Made by a program: the position numbers and the translations under genes. From Desulfobacterales bacterium (lineage in GTDB: Bacteria; Desulfobacterota; Desulfobacteria; Desulfobacterales; JASJAZ01), in NCBI GenBank assembly GCA_030066785.1, contig JASJAZ010000011.1:1-41284 (forward strand): 41,284 nucleotides of DNA. Direction: 5' to 3'. Shown in pieces: positions 33,542-41,284 of the stretch. Numbering within the stretch: the stretch's first letter is position 1; every line of letters begins with the position of its first letter. The notes below the pieces were generated by a model, which saw nothing but the letters and a program-made list of their open reading frames with translations, was not told the origin of the DNA and did not search any database.

Positions 33542-35062
33542 ATGAAATCGCCGACTATCCATTTACATCCCAAAGATAATGTAATCGTTGCCCTCGTTGA
33601 TATTCCGCGAGGCGCGTCGATACCGCACGCGGATTTGATGATGCGTGATCCTATTCCCGCCGGTCATAAAATCGCCACTCAGCCTATTTCCGTTGGGCAA
33701 CCCGTTTTCAAATACAGTGAAACCATTGGTTTTGCCGCTGAAGATATTGAACCCGGCCAAACCGTGCATACGCACAATCTGACATTGAAAGATATAGAGC
33801 ACGATTATGCTTTTAGCACAGACAGTCAACCGATTGTAGAAACCAAAGCCTCCGAAACGCATACATTTGATGGTATTGTGCGCCCTGACGGGCGCGTTGC
33901 CACCCGCAATTTCATTGGCATTCTAACCACTGTCAATTGCAGCGCCAGTGTGGGACACTTTATTGCGGATGCCATCGAAGCCGAAACTTTGGCAAAATAC
34001 CCCAACGTTGACGGTGTGGTGGCATTGGGTCATGGCACCGGTTGCTGTTTAACTCCGGACGAGCATGGATTTATTTTGCTTCAGCGCACCTTGCAGGGTT
34101 ATGCCCGCCATCCCAATTTCGGCGCCATTTTGCTGGTGGGCCTTGGTTGTGAAGGCAACAACATTGACTGTTTAGTGGGAAACACCGGTTTATCTTCAGG
34201 GCCCTATCTCAAAACTCTCAACATCCAGACCGAAGGCGGGACGCCCCCATCCGTAGCAAAAGGGATTAAACTTGTTCACCAAATGCTGCCGCAAGTAAAC
34301 CAGGTCCGTCGGCAACCGGTCTCAGCCAAACACATTATTCTCGGTTTGGAATGTGGCGGATCGGATGCCTATTCTGGTATCACGGCCAACCCGGCTTTGG
34401 GGGCCGCTGTCGACCGTCTGGTGAGTATGGGCGGCACGGCGGTTCTGAGTGAAACCCCTGAAATATATGGTGCTGAGCATCTGTTGATCAAGCGTGCCGT
34501 ATCACGCCAGGTGGGTGAAAAGTTGGTGGAACGGATTAAGTGGTGGAAAAATTACACCCGCAAGCATGGCGGTGAAATCAATAACAATCCATCTCCCGGA
34601 AACAAGGCCGGTGGCATTACAACGATATTGGAAAAATCGTTAGGCGCCGTTACCAAGGGCGGTAGCAGCCCCTTGCAGGCCGTTTACGAATACGCCCAAC
34701 CGGTGCGTGCCCAAGGATTGGTATTTATGGACACGCCCGGTTATGACGTTGCCTCCATCACCGGCATGACTGCCGGCGGAATTAATGTCGTTTGTTTTAC
34801 CACCGGCAGGGGTACGGTGTGCGGTTTTAAGCCGGTTCCGACCATTAAATTGGCTTCCAACTCACAGATATACCGTCATATGCAAGCGGATATGGATATC
34901 AATTGCGGTCGTATTGTCGACGAGCAAATGTCGGTCCAAGAAATGGGAGATGACATCTTGCAGTCGATTTTAGATATCGCTTCAGGACGCAAGACTAAAA
35001 GCGAGAGGCTTGGGTTTGGCGACCACGAATTTGTGCCCTGGCATATTGGGGCAATTTTATGA
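33542..35062 (+). CDS. UxaA-family (altronate/galactarate-type) dehydratase
   Basis: The 506-aa protein has the small N-terminal SAF domain (residues 1-90, DNVIVALVDIPRGASI) and the large UxaA domain (IVRPDGRVATRNFIGI, ALGHGTGCC, LECGGSDAYSGITANPALG, GLVFMDTPGYDVASITGMT). The family dehydrates sugar acids such as altronate to 2-keto-3-deoxy acids with a bound metal, but many members act on other hydroxy acids, so the substrate is not certain. The two domains are fused, as in the full-length form. The start ATG at 33542 follows a gap that holds the dead aminotransferase and has no strong ribosome site. Confidence 0.9.
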   Translation: MKSPTIHLHPKDNVIVALVDIPRGASIPHADLMMRDPIPAGHKIATQPISVGQPVFKYSETIGFAAEDIEPGQTVHTHNLTLKDIEHDYAFSTDSQPIVETKASETHTFDGIVRPDGRVATRNFIGILTTVNCSASVGHFIADAIEAETLAKYPNVDGVVALGHGTGCCLTPDEHGFILLQRTLQGYARHPNFGAILLVGLGCEGNNIDCLVGNTGLSSGPYLKTLNIQTEGGTPPSVAKGIKLVHQMLPQVNQVRRQPVSAKHIILGLECGGSDAYSGITANPALGAAVDRLVSMGGTAVLSETPEIYGAEHLLIKRAVSRQVGEKLVERIKWWKNYTRKHGGEINNNPSPGNKAGGITTILEKSLGAVTKGGSSPLQAVYEYAQPVRAQGLVFMDTPGYDVASITGMTAGGINVVCFTTGRGTVCGFKPVPTIKLASNSQIYRHMQADMDINCGRIVDEQMSVQEMGDDILQSILDIASGRKTKSERLGFGDHEFVPWHIGAIL

Positions 35063-35079
35063 ATCGAATCCAAATTAAC

Positions 35080-36333
35080 TTAGCGATCTTTCTGTAAAAT
35101 AACGACGGAGCAGGCCGCCTCTTCAAAGCCAATAACACCCCCGCCGTTTTCCTGCAGAGCAAACTCCGAATTCTTGACCTGTCGGGGACCGGCTTCACCG
35201 CGCAATTGGGTCACCAATTCATAAATCATGGAAAGCCCGGTAGCTCCGATGGGATGCCCTTTGGATACAAGCCCCCCGGAAGTATTGACAGGGATTGATC
35301 CTGTCAACTCCGTTGCGCCCGATTCAATAAATTTGCCGCCCTCACCCATAGGGCAGAACCCCAACATTTCCACCTGAAAGATTTCACAAAAACTGGTGGC
35401 ATCATGTACTTCCGCAACATCGATATCTTGCGGCCCGATGCCCGCCCATTGATACGCTTTTTGAGCAGCGGCATGGCTCAGGCTGGGTTCGTCAAATTTC
35501 CGATATTTGCCTCCGGTTAAAGCACTGGCTTTGATTTTAACCGCCCGATCTTGCACACCTGATGGCAGATTATTGAGATAATCCTGTGAACACAGAATGG
35601 CCGCCGCGGCGCCGTCGCCAATGGGTGCACACATGGAGCGTGTCAATGGATAGCTAATGAGTCGGTCTTCAATTACTTTTTCTACCGGGACTTCGAACTG
35701 ATACTGTGCATTGGGATTCAACGATCCATGGTAATGGTTTTTGGAGGCGGCCATGGCAATCTGCTGCTGGGTCGTACCGTAGCGCCACATATGGTAGCAG
35801 GCCTGCATGGCATAAGTGTCCATAAAAATCGTGCGATCGGGTTGGGGATCAAAATCTCGACCGCAATCGGCGGCCGCGGTTTTATAGGCCTCAATGATTT
35901 CCTGCTTATCAAATTGATCTAAACCATCGTCAAATAATCCAAAAGTTTTGGCTTTATCATCCGGCATATATATCTTTTCCACACCAATTGCCAGCGTCAC
36001 TTCAGACTGCCCGCTCAAAATATCTTTCCAGGCCGAATGCAATGCCATGGAGGCAGTGGCACAAGCGCCTTCCACGTTGATAATCGGCACCCGCTCGGGA
36101 AACAAGCCCTCGCGCACCAGCGGAATAAAACAGACCTGGCCGCGTATAAAGCCTTGTCCCCAGTGATGCATGGCACAGTTGCCAAAATAAGCAAATTCAA
36201 TATCAGCGCCATCGGTCATGCCAGCGTCTCTCAGCACACCTAAATAGACATCGCGGGTTAAGTCTTTATAAGATTTTTCCGGCCATTTTTTAAACTGGGT
36301 GGAATCAGCGCCAATGATGTAAACGTCACGCAT
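35080..36333 (-). CDS. Thiolase-fold acetyl-CoA acetyltransferase (SCP-x type)
   Basis: The 417-aa protein has the nucleophilic Cys in GACATAS, the His of EVHDATSF and the C-terminal NTSGGLVSKGHPIGATG signature. This SCP-x/thiolase-like class condenses or cleaves acyl-CoA chains; such proteins often need a DUF35-type partner, which I do not see nearby. AAAGGAGGAAATAAAGTA fixes the ATG at 36333, 31 codons inside the track ORF. Located downstream of the orphan Leu/Ile/Val-type binding protein gene and facing the UxaA gene, it likely acts in fatty-acid or ketoacid metabolism. Confidence 0.9.
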   Translation of the reverse strand: MRDVYIIGADSTQFKKWPEKSYKDLTRDVYLGVLRDAGMTDGADIEFAYFGNCAMHHWGQGFIRGQVCFIPLVREGLFPERVPIINVEGACATASMALHSAWKDILSGQSEVTLAIGVEKIYMPDDKAKTFGLFDDGLDQFDKQEIIEAYKTAAADCGRDFDPQPDRTIFMDTYAMQACYHMWRYGTTQQQIAMAASKNHYHGSLNPNAQYQFEVPVEKVIEDRLISYPLTRSMCAPIGDGAAAAILCSQDYLNNLPSGVQDRAVKIKASALTGGKYRKFDEPSLSHAAAQKAYQWAGIGPQDIDVAEVHDATSFCEIFQVEMLGFCPMGEGGKFIESGATELTGSIPVNTSGGLVSKGHPIGATGLSMIYELVTQLRGEAGPRQVKNSEFALQENGGGVIGFEEAACSVVILQKDR

Positions 36334-36383
36334 TACTTTATTTCCTCCTTTGTATGGCGATTTTGCATCGAACCCATAAGCGA

Positions 36384-37625
36384 TTACTTTTTGCGAGCCG
36401 CCAAGACCTCTGCTTCTGGTCGCCAAAGGTCAGGACCTTTTAATTCCATGAGTTGATGGTAGATCGGAAATGAATAATTGGGATCATCAGCCACCTGTCC
36501 AAAATAGGCCGAGCAGCTGAGTTGATTATCGATACTGCGAAAAAAGAATCGGCCTCGCGTGGTATCTACCGTGGCGCCTTTCAAAGCTTCCTTAACACTT
36601 TCAATGGCGATACTTTGCGCCGCCTCGATACCCTGTTTTAGAATGTAAACGGCATCATACAGCAGGACCGCCCAGTCGCTGGGATAGCGATTGAATTTTT
36701 GACGATAACTGCTGACAAATGCTTGCATGCGCGTATTGTCAAGGTGCGCAAAAAAAGGCGCCCGGCAGCGGCCGTAGAGACCGCGACGCAGACTTTTGGC
36801 TTGCTGGATCATCTCGGTCACGCTGACAAGACCGCCCGGCAATTCAATTTCTTTAAACAAACGATAATCTCTGGCATCGCGCATCCAATAAGTGTTATCG
36901 GCACCGGCGATTGAAGACAGTATGAAATCCGGCTTTTGGGCCATAATATCCACAATAAACGAATTGAAGCGGGTTTGACCCAAACGGGGCCAATAGGCGC
37001 CCAGCAGCGACATTTCCGGCGCAAGCTCGCGCAGCAGATCAATTTGAATTTCTTGGCTTGAGCGCCCCCAGGCATAGTCCGAAGCAATCGTGACATACTT
37101 TTGCCAGCCTTTGGTTTGAGCAATTTTAGCCAGGGCCATAACGGTTGCTTTGGACATCATGTAGGTGTTGGGAACCACAGAGTAGGTGTAGGGGCTGGGA
37201 TCGATTTTGGTGATGTTTTCAGAGTTGCTGATCGGCGCGATGTGCAGGATTTGGAATTTTTGACAGATGGGTTTAATAGCCAGTGCACAAGCACTGGAAT
37301 AAGTGCCAATGACGCATTGGACACGGTCATTTTCGACCAGCGTCGCTACCACTTTTCGAGCCGTTTCCGGATTGGTTTGGGTGTCCCGGATATATAGACG
37401 AATATGATGTTTACCTAGCAAGCCTCCCTTGGCGTTGATTTCATTGACTGCCAACTCCAAGCCTTCCATGGCTTCTTTACAGTAAGGTGCGCCGGTGCCC
37501 GTAAGGGCCAATGCAACCCCTAATCGATAAGATTCGGTTGCAAAGGCAACACCGTGGATGAAGATTCCGCAAAGAATATAGACGCCCAATGCCATCATCG
37601 CAGCACGGATGTATTTGACTTTCAT
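36384..37625 (-). CDS. Orphan Leu/Ile/Val-type (type 1) periplasmic binding protein
   Basis: The product has a cleavable signal (cleavage near AFA) and the Peripla_BP_6 fold of LivJ/AmiC-like proteins (YRLGVALALTGTGAPYCKEA, KGGLLGKHHIRLYIRDT, IGTYSSACALAI). AAGGAGGCTTAAA sets the start at 37625 (413 aa). No LivHMGF permease or ATPase is in the window, so it is an orphan; it may feed a distant importer or act as a sensor. It lies 50 bases upstream of the thiolase gene on the same strand. The ligand is unknown (amino acid, amide, aromatic acid). Confidence 0.9.
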   Translation of the reverse strand: MKVKYIRAAMMALGVYILCGIFIHGVAFATESYRLGVALALTGTGAPYCKEAMEGLELAVNEINAKGGLLGKHHIRLYIRDTQTNPETARKVVATLVENDRVQCVIGTYSSACALAIKPICQKFQILHIAPISNSENITKIDPSPYTYSVVPNTYMMSKATVMALAKIAQTKGWQKYVTIASDYAWGRSSQEIQIDLLRELAPEMSLLGAYWPRLGQTRFNSFIVDIMAQKPDFILSSIAGADNTYWMRDARDYRLFKEIELPGGLVSVTEMIQQAKSLRRGLYGRCRAPFFAHLDNTRMQAFVSSYRQKFNRYPSDWAVLLYDAVYILKQGIEAAQSIAIESVKEALKGATVDTTRGRFFFRSIDNQLSCSAYFGQVADDPNYSFPIYHQLMELKGPDLWRPEAEVLAARKK

Positions 37626-37793
37626 TTTAAGCCTCCTTGGTCTAAAGGAAATTCTGGAGACAGCAGTGGGAGAAAAGCTCAAGCAGCAACTGAGGAGAGA
37701 AGAACGCGACGTTTACAATCCCATTGCGACGTGATCAGCATTCAGGTGTGATGATATCTCCCAAACACCGAACTCTTGGACCGATTGGGTTAT

Positions 37794-39179
37794 TTAGCCA
37801 TAAGCAATGGCCGGCAACCAAATGACCAGTTGCGGCCATATAGCAACGATCAGTAGGCCAATTAGTTGCAAAATAATAAAGGGTATAACGCCTCTGTAAA
37901 TATCTACTAATTCAATTTCCGGCGGGCAAATGCCTTTCAGATAAAACAACGCAAAACCCACCGGTGGTGTGAGAAATGAAGTTTGCAGACTGACAGCAAT
38001 CAGCACGACAAACCAGACCAGTTCGGGATTATCGATCACGCCGTAACCATCAATCTGAAAACCGAGGTTGGATACCACGGGTGCAATCAAAGGGAGCACA
38101 ATAAGAGTGATTTCAATCCAATCCAGAAAAAAGCCCAACAAAAAAATCGCCCCCAGAATGACAGCCATAATTCCATAGGGACCAAAAGGTATCCCAGTAA
38201 GGACACGTTCAATAAATTCATCCCCACCGAGGCTTCTAAGCACGAGCGCAAAGCAGGTAGCACCTAAAAAGATAGCAAAAATGTAGGCGGTTGTATTGAA
38301 GCATGCCTTGGTGACTTCAACGATCACCTTCCATTTAAGCTTTTTATTAATTGCCGCCAGGATGGTCGCCCCTAACGCACCCACACCACTGGCCTCGGTC
38401 GGAGTGGTCATGCCGGCAAAGATGGAACCTAAAACAGCAACAATCAGTGCTGCCGGGGGCAAAATATTCTTAAACACATCCCATACCATGCGCCACTGCA
38501 AGGGCTTGCGGTCCGGATCGAGTGGTGCCGCCTTGGGCCGCACCAAGCTGAAAATAAGGATGTAGGCAATATAAAGCGATCCCAGGATAACACCGGGTAT
38601 CACGGCGCCCATAAACAAATCACCTACCGATAGGCCCAGCTGATCCGCCATAATGACCAGCATGATACTGGGTGGGATTAGAATTCCCAGCGTCCCCGAA
38701 CCGGCGATGGTTCCCAGCGCCAGGGTCTTGGAATAGCCCTGTTTCATCATGGCGGGCAGCGATAGTAACCCTAGCAGAACAACCGATGCCCCGATGATGC
38801 CGGTGGAAGCCGCCAAAATGATGCCGATGGTGGTCACGGTCACGGCTAGACCGCCACGCACCTTGCCAAACAGGCTTTGCATGGACTTCATCAGATTTTC
38901 GGCAATCCCGGACCGATCCAGCATCAACCCCATAAAAATAAACATGGGCAATGCCACCAGCACCCAATTGTCCATGAACTTGTAGATACGGTTGACGGAC
39001 ATTCCCAGGGTTAAGTAATCCAAGCCGGTAATCGTATCAAAATACATATCAGATATGTAACCGACCAACGTAAATAAACACGCAACACCACCCAACACCC
39101 AAGCAATTGGAAAACCCGTAAACAGCAAACCAATGAAGGTCAGAAACATGGCGATGACGAGATAATCGTTGAATTCCAT
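37794..39179 (-). CDS. dctM: TRAP transporter large permease (DctM)
   Basis: The 461-aa protein is the 12-helix DctM subunit (TGFPIAWVLGGVACLFTLVG, GTIAGSGTLGILIPPS, DWIEITLIVLPLIAPV). It forms the Na+-driven permease with the DctQ subunit 3 bases upstream on the same strand. Length fits the family. The stop is near 37794 and the region between it and the binding protein gene is empty. Confidence 0.94.
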   Translation of the reverse strand: MEFNDYLVIAMFLTFIGLLFTGFPIAWVLGGVACLFTLVGYISDMYFDTITGLDYLTLGMSVNRIYKFMDNWVLVALPMFIFMGLMLDRSGIAENLMKSMQSLFGKVRGGLAVTVTTIGIILAASTGIIGASVVLLGLLSLPAMMKQGYSKTLALGTIAGSGTLGILIPPSIMLVIMADQLGLSVGDLFMGAVIPGVILGSLYIAYILIFSLVRPKAAPLDPDRKPLQWRMVWDVFKNILPPAALIVAVLGSIFAGMTTPTEASGVGALGATILAAINKKLKWKVIVEVTKACFNTTAYIFAIFLGATCFALVLRSLGGDEFIERVLTGIPFGPYGIMAVILGAIFLLGFFLDWIEITLIVLPLIAPVVSNLGFQIDGYGVIDNPELVWFVVLIAVSLQTSFLTPPVGFALFYLKGICPPEIELVDIYRGVIPFIILQLIGLLIVAIWPQLVIWLPAIAYG

Positions 39180-39182
39180 TGG

Positions 39183-39710
39183 TTAGGCCCTCCTCAATTG
39201 CGATACTATTCTGACCAAGCGTGATATTGTCGCTATAAACAGCATCCCAAAACTGAGTGGTATGACGGATTTAATCGCCCATCGCCAAGGCAGTCCCATG
39301 GGGGCATCCGAGTGCTCGTTGACTCGCCACGATTCGTAAACAAAGTCCAGGCTTTGATGAAAAATGACGATAATAAAGGGTATCAGCAAAAAAATAATTC
39401 CGAACAGATCCCATCTTAATCTCCATTTGGATGAAAGGCGGGCATGGATGATATCGACCCGAATGTGGGAATCCATCATCATAGAATAAGAGGCTCCAAA
39501 CATAATTCCCAGAGCGTAAAGGTGCCACTGGATCTCCTCGAGGATAACCAGACCGCGGCCAAGACCGTAGCGCAGAAAGACCTGTAAAATAATGACAAAT
39601 ATCAATATCAGATTGGTCCACATGACAACATGCCCGACGCGGCGAATGATGCTGTCCAATCCATCACAAAATTTATTCGGGATTTTTTCCTGCTTTTCTT
39701 CAGCATTCAT
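39183..39710 (-). CDS. dctQ: TRAP transporter small permease (DctQ)
   Basis: The 175-aa protein has four membrane helices and the DctQ motif GRGLVILEEIQWHLYALGIMFG. It is three bases before the DctM gene and should be translated with it. The start at 39710 is preceded by AGGGAGACC. Confidence 0.92.
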   Translation of the reverse strand: MNAEEKQEKIPNKFCDGLDSIIRRVGHVVMWTNLILIFVIILQVFLRYGLGRGLVILEEIQWHLYALGIMFGASYSMMMDSHIRVDIIHARLSSKWRLRWDLFGIIFLLIPFIIVIFHQSLDFVYESWRVNEHSDAPMGLPWRWAIKSVIPLSFGMLFIATISRLVRIVSQLRRA

Positions 39711-39746
39711 TTTGGTCTCCCTGAAAGAACGAAACTAGTTTGGAAC

Positions 39747-39778
39747 CACAAGGGGCGATCGGTCGAACGCCCCTTGTG
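39747..39778 (-). other. Perfect 11-bp stem-loop between dctP and dctQ
   Basis: CACAAGGGGCG and CGCCCCTTGTG pair exactly around a 10-base loop in the 117-base gap between the binding protein and small permease genes. There is no T run on either strand, so it looks like an mRNA-stabilising or processing hairpin, giving more binding protein than permease, rather than a terminator. Confidence 0.7.
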
Positions 39779-39827
39779 TATTTAGCAGATTGCTGAAATT
39801 TTTTAAATAACAACGATGAAATAATTG

Positions 39828-40907
39828 TTATTGTTTCGGCTTTTCACGCGGTAAAAAGCCAAGCGATTCCCAATAAGAATACTCTTCACGAAATGCTTGT
39901 AGATCCTCATAGGCTGCTTTAAATTGAGGGCTTTTGGCAGACAGTTCAGCCGCAACTTCTTCCCAGGCGCCCTTAAAAGCCTTAAGCATTTCATCAGACC
40001 AGTACATGTTTTTTACACCGCGTTTTTCGGCATTTTCCTTAATGACTTTACCCTGAATGGCCTCTGTGTGTGCCAACGTATTGGTGAGGTTGGCCATGCA
40101 AGCCATTTTAATTAACGCGCGCTGCTGATCGGTCATACCTCGCCAAACCTTTCCATTAATCATCAGATCCAAAAAGGTAGCTTGTTGGTGCCAACCTGGA
40201 AAGTAATTATACTTGACGACTTTATAAAATCCCAGTCGCTGATCGATAGCGGGCATGGAAAATTCTGATCCGTCCAAAGCGCGTTTTTCCAAAGCAGGAA
40301 AGATTTCACCGCCGGGCAGCAGGCTTACTGAAACGCCCAGTTTCTCCATGGCTTTGCCGCCCAGACCAAAAAAGCGCATGCGCAAACCTTTAAGATCGTC
40401 TACGGAATTGATTGGCTTCGAAAACCAGCCGGCAGTTTCCGGAGCAAGAACGCAGGCCGGCATGGCCCATACATCGTAACCATTTTTGGTATAATATTCC
40501 TGGTAGAGTTTCAAACCATTGCCTCTAAACATCCAGGCCAAAAATTCCGGGGCTTCCGGGCCAAACGGAACGGCTGTAAAAAGCGAAATGCCGGGCATTT
40601 TTCCTTCCCAATAGCCAGCGGCGTAATATCCCGCGTTCACTTTGCCGCCGGCGACAGCATCGAGAATTTCAAAGGGTGCTACCAATTTTCCCGGTTCATA
40701 AACCTTCATGACAACATCACCGCCGCTGGCCGCTTTCAGTTGATCAGCGAGTTCTACAATAGAAGTTCCTAAGCCCGGCAGAGCGGTTGAAAAGCAAATC
40801 GGAACTTTTAAAAGTACTTTTTTAGCATGCACCGGCTGGGCAGTAGTAAAACTGAAAAAAACAGCAAACATGAAGATGAATACCGTTATTAACGCGAACT
40901 TTTTCAT
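39828..40907 (-). CDS. dctP: TRAP transporter substrate-binding protein (DctP)
   Basis: A signal peptide (KKFALITVFIFMFAVFF, cleaved after VHA) leads a 359-aa DctP/TakP-like periplasmic protein (IVELADQLKAASGGDVVMKV, VNSVDDLKG-type loop, Arg in GLRMRFFGLGGKAMEKLG). The Arg in that loop normally binds the carboxylate of a small organic acid. AAAAAGGAGGATTAAA sets the start at 40907. It is first in the dctPQM operon. The ligand is likely a 2-oxo or hydroxy acid, by family, but is not determined here. Confidence 0.92.
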   Translation of the reverse strand: MKKFALITVFIFMFAVFFSFTTAQPVHAKKVLLKVPICFSTALPGLGTSIVELADQLKAASGGDVVMKVYEPGKLVAPFEILDAVAGGKVNAGYYAAGYWEGKMPGISLFTAVPFGPEAPEFLAWMFRGNGLKLYQEYYTKNGYDVWAMPACVLAPETAGWFSKPINSVDDLKGLRMRFFGLGGKAMEKLGVSVSLLPGGEIFPALEKRALDGSEFSMPAIDQRLGFYKVVKYNYFPGWHQQATFLDLMINGKVWRGMTDQQRALIKMACMANLTNTLAHTEAIQGKVIKENAEKRGVKNMYWSDEMLKAFKGAWEEVAAELSAKSPQFKAAYEDLQAFREEYSYWESLGFLPREKPKQ

Positions 40908-41077
40908 TTTAATCCTCCTTTTTTCGTTGTTGGCGCAAAGCATTTAGTGTTCGAGCCTTTTAGGGTTAACATGGATGTGATGAAATGACCAGTTTAGAAA
41001 TGTTGATTGCGATGATTTGAGAAGCAGACCACCTCCTTTTTACAATTACATTCTTTACATTGTCTAAAAACAATCCG

Positions 41078-41284
41078 TTATGATTTTGTCTCCGCGTAGG
41101 TTTTAACCATGCCGCCGTCAAACAGTAAATCGCCGCCCGTCAAATAACGGGCGTGCTTCGAAAAGCCAAAAATAAATAAATTGGCGACTTCAATGGGCGA
41201 CATCATCTCCTTAACTCTAGAGAAACCCATCATCACATCGGTAACAACCTTTCGCGGAGAAATCCCACGCTGTTTGGCCTGGGC
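41078..41284 (-). CDS. C-terminal part of an SDR, 3-hydroxybutyrate dehydrogenase-like
   Basis: The window cuts the gene; 68 C-terminal residues are visible, ending in a TAA at 41078. They contain QRGISPRKVVTDVMMG, then MSPIEVANLFIFGFS and LTGGDLLFDGGMVKTY. This is the C-terminal pattern of short-chain dehydrogenases, and the KxRGIS-V-x-D-V stretch is like 3-hydroxybutyrate dehydrogenases. It is on the same strand as the TRAP operon and would run into it with a 170-base gap. It is absent from the ORF track. Full family assignment needs the missing N-terminus. Confidence 0.7.
   Translation of the reverse strand, partial: AQAKQRGISPRKVVTDVMMGFSRVKEMMSPIEVANLFIFGFSKHARYLTGGDLLFDGGMVKTYAETKS

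Overview
The window looks like a chromosomal segment of a Desulfobacterota bacterium, probably a Desulfobacterales-like sulfate reducer or close relative. This is inferred from gene content: a low-molecular-weight siroheme sulfite reductase-like protein, a CoA-transferase/GNAT fusion, a sigma54 two-component system, TRAP and peptide ABC transporters, and AAGGAGG-type ribosome binding sites. No rRNA, tRNA, CRISPR array, intact transposon or phage gene was recognised. The taxonomic call was not tested against any database.

Layout. (1) 1-1858, minus: a small membrane protein cut by the window edge, an unrecognised 357-aa protein, and a decayed radical SAM gene resembling spore photoproduct lyase. 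(2) 1981-5673, plus: a Tat-exported FAD oxidoreductase of the carotenoid isomerase/desaturase type, then a LytS/LytTR-type two-component pair with overlapping genes. (3) 5844-11950: envelope genes (DsbA-like lipoprotein, glycosyltransferase, three small lipoprotein or membrane proteins, a lipoprotein beta-carbonic anhydrase, an HtrA-like protein that has lost its whole catalytic triad) and a TfoX-like protein. (4) 12293-14366, minus: ferredoxin-nitroreductase and siroheme protein behind a clear sigma70 promoter, plus a cupin. (5) 14700-18766, plus: a small unknown protein, the CoA-transferase/GNAT fusion, a CBS-ACT (AcuB-like) sensor protein and a CtBP-type dehydrogenase. (6) 18850-21167: HD-GYP phosphodiesterase, pentapeptide-repeat protein and a coiled-coil miniprotein. 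(7) 21563-26489, minus: a Cache-domain histidine kinase, an NtrC-type sigma54 activator and an OFA-family MFS carrier. The gap before the carrier holds three ACAAC-N4-GTTGT palindromes and a sigma54-like promoter, so this reads as a self-contained sense-and-import module. (8) 26870-32622, plus: a complete five-gene peptide-type ABC importer. (9) 32799-41284: a cupin and UxaA-type dehydratase with the remnant of an LL-diaminopimelate aminotransferase-like gene between them. Then, on the minus strand, come a thiolase, an orphan Leu/Ile/Val-type binding protein, a complete TRAP transporter and the 3' end of a 3-hydroxybutyrate-dehydrogenase-like SDR.

Taken together the segment is about acquiring and activating small organic acids and peptides, with several envelope and redox proteins. 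I found no clear candidate for an entirely new multi-gene system. The best leads are the sigma54/palindrome/transporter module, the catalytically dead HtrA-like protein, the CoA transferase whose expected catalytic Glu reads as Gln in a GNAT fusion, the exported carbonic anhydrase, and two pseudogenes hidden in or near 'intergenic' DNA.
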